A stretch of DNA of 64,000 nt, taken from Podocnemis expansa. Its lineage: Eukaryota > Chordata > Testudines > Podocnemididae. Of the stretch, positions 59,757 through 64,000 are shown piece by piece; position 1 is the first letter of the stretch; each line of letters opens with the position of its first letter. The stretch covers positions 1,477,411 to 1,541,410 of the forward strand of contig ML682090.1 in NCBI GenBank assembly GCA_007922195.1. Direction: 5' to 3'. Made by a program: the position numbers and the translations under genes. The notes under the pieces are model-generated. The model did no database searches and was not told the DNA's origin. It saw only the letters and a program-made list of their open reading frames with translations.

Positions 59757-60031
59757 ATGCAGTGGGTCTGTCGGATCTGGGCCACGTGGAGAGCATCCAG
59801 GAGAAGTCGCAGTGCGCGCTGGAGGAGTACGTTCGGAATCAGTATCCCAACCAGCCTAGCCGCTTTGGCCGGCTGCTGCTTCGCCTGCCCTCCCTACGCA
59901 TCGTCTCTGCGCCCGTCATCGAGCAGCTCTTCTTTGTCCGTTTGGTGGGCAAGACACCCATTGAGACCTTAATCCGGGACATGCTGCTGTCAGGCTCTAC
60001 CTTCAACTGGCCTTATATCCCCATTCAGTGA
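59757..60031 (+). CDS. NR2F5: NR2F5 coding exon 3: C-terminal helices and AF-2
   Basis: Encodes residues 313-403 and the TGA stop at 60029-60031. The acceptor is a long C/T tract ending in TTGCAG. The joined codon G|AT gives Asp313, then AVGLSD, matching the DACGLSD junction of other COUP-TFs. [20 protein letters not shown] (325-344) and [19 protein letters not shown] (354-372) are helices 9-11 and the dimer surface. [13 protein letters not shown] (378-390) is the AF-2 helix with its acidic residues intact, needed for coregulator contact in the family. The protein ends [13 protein letters not shown] and has no extra tail. Length and frame are complete, so this is not a pseudogene. Confidence 0.95.
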
Positions 60032-60830
60032 GGAGGGCAGGAGGCGGCACTGGGGTTTTGGGGTGGAGGGATGTGCCCCTGGATTTCGTCCGGAGCAGGA
60101 AGAATTGCCTGCCACCCCATCCCTGCTTTGGAGAACTCGCCACCAGCATGTGGGAGGGTGGAGCCGGACAGTCCCACAGCGCGGGGGCCTACGGGGTGGG
60201 CCCTGTGTCTGGACTCCAGAGAACAAAAAGATGCGTGGCGCTGGCCCTTGCATGGGGTCAACTCTCAAAAGGCCTGGCTTGTTCCATTCCCAGAGGGGGC
60301 AGGAATTCCCACCTGGCCCCAGCCTCCATCTAAATGTCCTTCCAGCAGCCTGATGCAAACGTGACCACATTTTACCATGCAGCCCCCAGTACGCTTTTGC
60401 TTCTGTTTGATCCGTACACACTGAAAAGCCTGTACAGGGCCCCTACCCTGTCCTGCCAGGGGACTCAGCAAAACGGGACAGTCTGCACCCTGCCCAAGGG
60501 ACTTTGTTCTGCTTCCAAGCATCCAACAAACTGCTGCTTCCCAAACTCAATGGCCAGGCAGCTGGGAACTTTTTTTTACTGTATCTTCAGTGTGTGGTGT
60601 CCGGCAGCTGAGGACTGAGAACTCATTACCGGAGTGGCCTTGATCATGCAACAGAATTGCTTTTTGGGGGGAGGGGCTCTTAAAGTGTGGAGGGGGTTTC
60701 TGACCCGGTGAGACACACACAAAGCTGCGCCTACAATCTCATTGCCTGTGTGTGTTTGTGTGGGGTGGGGTGGGGTGGCCGGTAAAGTTCACCATTCCCC
60801 TTGGAATAAAAAAAGGGAGGCATGGACTAT
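60032..60830 (+). other. NR2F5: 3' UTR of NR2F5 (inferred)
   Basis: About 800 bases of unique-looking sequence between the stop codon and the first good polyadenylation signal. It contains a G/T-rich part near 60745-60780. It ends before a hAT-type element that begins at 60867. The exact cleavage site is not visible. Confidence 0.65.
60805..60810 (+). terminator. Polyadenylation signal AATAAA
   Basis: A canonical AATAAA about 775 bases after the stop, followed by A-rich and then AT-rich sequence. It is the first good signal after the coding region. Cleavage would be expected near 60825-60840. A T/G-rich downstream element may be provided by the start of the adjacent hAT-type element. Confidence 0.7.
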
Positions 60831-60866
60831 TTATAATATAAATTAAACCTATATTATATCCTAATT

Positions 60867-61051
60867 CAGTGCTTGATTTGTGCCCGGGCTGAGCCCAGGC
60901 ACCTCTAGGTGTGGCAGTTCATAGCCCCGCCCCCAGCCCCTCTGGGCTTGTTGCATCATTTACGAAAGTGAAGGAGAAGAAAAAAAAGTGCTCCTGTGCC
61001 AGCACCTAATAGCTTGAACCTAGGCACTTCTTTCATTACAATTAAGCACTG
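60867..61051. mobile_element. hAT-type element abutting the 3' end of NR2F5
   Basis: Termini CAGTGCTTGATTTGTGCC and GGCACTTCTTTCATTACAAT followed by TAAGCACTG. TCCTAATT (left) and TCATAATT (right) agree in seven of eight bases. It begins 57 bases after the polyadenylation signal. The interior is non-coding. Confidence 0.85.
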
Positions 61052-61059
61052 TCATAATT

Positions 61060-64000
61060 CTTCTGTTTTCCCCTTGGAAATGAGAGTGTATATTCCCCCC
61101 TCCCATCACCTTTTGGTTTTTCCATCTTTCCCTTCTCACTTGTAAAGATATTTTGCTGTGAATCGTGGCTCTCTCTTTGGAAACAAACAAAACAAAAACA
61201 CTTTTTTTTTCGGTGGAACTGGCGTTACCATTAAAATGACAATTGCTGAACTCAGTCCAGGTTTCCTTCTTCTCGCTCAAGCGCCCCGTGGCTCTGCGCG
61301 TTTGGGAAGCCGAGCTGTCTGTTCCCCAGCCATTGGCGGCAGAAACAGATGGTCCCACCTAGTGGGATAGGGCAGGTGTCCTGAGACAGGGAGCACGCAT
61401 GTTACACGTTGCCTTGTTGGAAAGAATGTGGAGGAGCCAGGGCTGCTGGTACTGAGGCAGGAGGGAGACTCAGAGAGCACTTAAGCATGCTCTGAGCTTG
61501 AAGTGGATGCTTAAATGTCATTCCTGCCTGTGGCTGCTTTACTGGATCAGGATCACAGTACGAGCCTGATGAGATGAGCTCACACTAGACACTGAGATCC
61601 CAACATCACTGAGTCTAGAGGAGGTTTGGGTCTCAGCTCCATCACCAGACCTTGTCTTTACCCCAGATCTGGGATGCGGTGCCTCAAGTCCATCTGTGAC
61701 TGGGGAACCAACGAATTGCCACCCGCCATTCAATGCACTGGTTGCAGTGTTCAGTGTCGAGCTCATAGTAATGAATAGTGTTGTCAGCTCCTGGGCAGGT
61801 GGCCCATTGTACAGATGCGACATCCCCATTAGTCAGGGACAGAGACTGAAGATGGATTATTATAGCATCTAGAAAGCTCAAAAGAGATCATAGCCCCGTT
61901 ATGCTAGACACTTCGTACAGAAAGATCCTGCCCCGAGGAACCCTTACAAGCTAAGACGACAAAAGATGGGAGGGGAAACTGAGGCACAGAACAGTGAGAG
62001 GACTTGCCCAAGGCGACTTCACAGGTCAAGAATAGAGCCCAGGTGTCCTGATTCCCCAGGTGTCCTGAGTCCCCAGTTCAGGGTCCTGTGCATTAGACCA
62101 TGCTGTCTCCCCTGCACTGTTCACTCTGCCAAACACCCATCAAGAGCCATGGAACAGAAGATAGCGTTGATCCAGATGGGTCTGAAGAGCGCTAGGTCTT
62201 GACAAGAACTCAGGTCAGCCAAGTCCAAAATCTAGTTCTGCAACTGCAAGGCTTTTCTGTTCCTCCAAATGAGTCTGCAGAGGCACAGATCCAGGTGGGC
62301 CTTCCGACTCCGTATGAAGCCATTGCCTCTTGGGGCTGCAAAACTGATGGCCAAGGGTTCTAATAGGGGGAACAATGGGAGGTTTGCAAACACTTCTCTC
62401 CCTACCAAGCATCTCCCATTAGGAGCTCATCATCTTATTATCCATCTGTTCAGCAACTGCTGCCAGGGCAGGCTCCACTGGGAACAATGAAGCCAATTGC
62501 AGCAATCTTCCACCCCTTGTGCCTGTTGTCAGCCGGGAGCCACAATAGCCTAATTGTTTGTTTCTGTTATTCCCCTTCTCCTGATTCCTTGAATGCAGCT
62601 TAAAAAACCCCCAAGCACCCCACTTCCTAGAGTACACTTTGGGCACCAACCAGTGGGACAGCCAGAACACAAGCATGTCCTGAGTCAGGAAGCACCGGGT
62701 GTCTGGGTGAGATGCCAGGGACACATATGCAGCAGGTGGTTCCTGCCTTTGGCACCTTAACGGAGAAGCTGTTTAACCAGGGAAGATTTAGGGATCTTAT
62801 CTTCTGTGCACAAACCCAGTTCCAAGAGGGACAGCCCAGTGGCCTGCCCCATATACTCTGGGCCCTGCACCCCAGGATCGCTTAGAGGTCTGGCCTGTAT
62901 GTATCTGCCACAGGCTGGGGGTAGCTGAAAGTGCACAGTGTGCTATAAACACAGAACCATGAATTAAAAAATAAGGCACCCCTGCCGAAACATATCGCTT
63001 CATGGGGCACACAATTCTCACCGATGTGAGAATGAGATAGCAAACCACACAGGAGCACAGTTAGCCAGGTTGGTTAAAGTATGACTGGAATGTGTGAGGA
63101 CACAACAGTGATAGGGGGAGGTACAAGAACCCAGAGAGAAGAAGAGAAAATAGCTGGGTGGCTCAGGTCTGTGCAATACCTTTCCTAAGTGGAAGACACT
63201 AATCAGCAGGTGTGGGGTATTTGCATCCCAAAATACCAGGCGCTTGCTTTATCCATGCAACCAGCTACAACCCTTGCACTTGGCAAATGTCTAGCCCAGC
63301 TGCTGCAGTGGCCAGCTTCACAGACTTGGATGATGCAATGCTGGTGTCTTCTCTGGCAGTATCACAGTCTGAGTTATTAAGCATTGGCTGGCCCACAAAC
63401 TATGGCAATGCTCAGGCTCATTCTCACACACACAACCAAAGAACAAAATTATCAATCATTATAGACCTAGAGCTGTTCCATTAGAATCTAATCTAGCAAG
63501 ATGTTGAACAGTGTGAACTCCAGAGCGATGGGACATTGATATGACACACAAGAATATCCAGGGGGTATAAAAATAGGGATTTAGAAATCCCCCAGAGACC
63601 GAGTAAGGGCTGTAAACATGCATGCTTCAGGGCAGAAACCCAACCTCTAATTGATGGGGTCAGGAGAAAACATCACCTGGGTGCAGATTATCCAATCACT
63701 GCAGAGGGTATTGCACTATCCTCTGAAGCAGATGGGACACTGTCAGATGGATCTTGCTTCTGATCCATTCTGGGAATTCCTGTTTTTCAAGTGTAGATAG
63801 CTTTGGGTTTAATTTAGTTCTCAGAGTCTCCAGCAGGTGACAACCGCTGGACCATCTTTCTGCTCTGCAGCATCTCTACCCATGTTTCAAGCAGAAAGGG
63901 CAGACAGCCTTCTCAAGAATCCAAGTCTGGTGGGTAGGGGAAGGGATTGCTCTGCAGAAGCTGGAGATGTTTTATTACAGGTTTTTAAAAGCCCATTAGA
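61060..64000. other. Downstream intergenic region without recognised genes
   Basis: After the hAT-type element next to the 3' UTR, the sequence contains a MIR-like SINE at about 61850-62115 and otherwise unremarkable DNA. No open frame shows a domain, signal or splice pattern that would support a gene. Confidence 0.65.
61850..62115 (+). mobile_element. MIR-like SINE
   Basis: CTGCCCCGAGGAACCCTTAC, GGGAAACTGAGGCACAGAAC, GGACTTGCCCAAGGCGACTT, TAGAGCCCAGGTGTCCTGAT and GCATTAGACCATGCTGTCTC are the most complete copy of the MIR-like family here. Confidence 0.8.

Larger units (their letters stand above)
26575..60830 (+). other. NR2F5: NR2F5 gene locus (inferred transcript span, three coding exons)
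   Basis: Nuclear COUP-TF family orphan receptor that binds direct repeats of the AGGTCA half-site and mainly represses transcription (family knowledge). Three coding exons join without a phase error into 403 residues, close to the usual 400-425 of the family. The two intron positions, after the DNA-binding domain and before the last ligand-binding-domain helices, are those I know for NR2F genes. The paralogue call rests on an N-terminus of [18 protein letters not shown] before the first finger, SPGQY and NGDPYNG in the hinge, [10 protein letters not shown], and LRIVS near the end. As I recall them, these resemble fish NR2F5 more than NR2F1, NR2F2 or NR2F6. The transcript ends are inferred from the promoter motifs and the AATAAA signal. 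Family membership is essentially certain; NR2F5 over another paralogue is likely. Confidence 0.85.

Noticed and set aside
29128..60031. Assignment to NR2F6, NR2F1 or NR2F2
   Set aside because: NR2F6 has a divergent hinge and ligand-binding domain, and NR2F1/2 have IECVVCGDK, Gln-rich N-termini and an extra residue before IMGIEN. The hinge and C-terminal residues here fit NR2F5 better, though only a tree would settle it.
1..64000. Search for CRISPR arrays, operons, tRNA/rRNA genes or intact endogenous viruses
   Set aside because: No regular spacer-repeat array, tRNA cloverleaf, rRNA or retroviral gene set was seen; the DNA is vertebrate nuclear sequence.

Overview
The window is vertebrate genomic DNA, most likely from a turtle or a close archosaur-lineage reptile. 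It holds one protein-coding gene, on the + strand, that I can support: a COUP-TF class orphan nuclear receptor, best identified as NR2F5. The host assignment is an inference from the repeats. It rests on a CR1 LINE remnant, several 150-300 bp hAT-type non-autonomous elements (many with 8-bp target-site duplications), MIR/CORE-like SINE pieces, and about ten copies of a dispersed repeat of the kind abundant in turtles.

Layout. Bases 1-26,180 are upstream DNA with no convincing exon. They contain mobile-element remnants, simple repeats and one striking CpG-dense island of non-repeat sequence near 8.4-8.6 kb. A promoter lies at 26.36-26.56 kb, with GC boxes, two CCAAT boxes and a CCATATAAGG motif at TATA position. 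It is followed by a CpG-rich leader of about 2.5 kb, ending in a C-rich minisatellite that carries an assembly gap just upstream of the start codon. The coding sequence is 29128-29539, 50313-50837 and 59757-60031. The junctions keep phase exactly and give 1212 nt, or 403 residues plus stop. The 3' UTR runs to an AATAAA at 60805-60810, and a hAT-type element sits immediately beyond it.

The two introns are about 20.8 kb and 8.9 kb. The first half of intron 1 (about 30-37 kb) has few recognisable repeats and may hold conserved regulatory DNA. The second half of intron 1 and intron 2 are rich in repeats, including an inverted pair of hAT-type elements with perfect target duplications and a perfect 55-bp inverted repeat. 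Bases 61,060-64,000 are downstream intergenic DNA with SINE fragments and no gene that I recognise.

How the gene works. Exon 1 encodes a Pro/Gly/Ala-rich N-terminus and the complete two-zinc-finger DNA-binding domain. Exon 2 encodes the hinge and most of the ligand-binding domain. Exon 3 encodes the last helices and the AF-2 helix. No virus, toxin, CRISPR or operon-like system is present. The most interesting points are the retention of NR2F5, a duplicated splice-donor motif just after exon 2, the promoter CArG box and the minisatellite next to the start codon.
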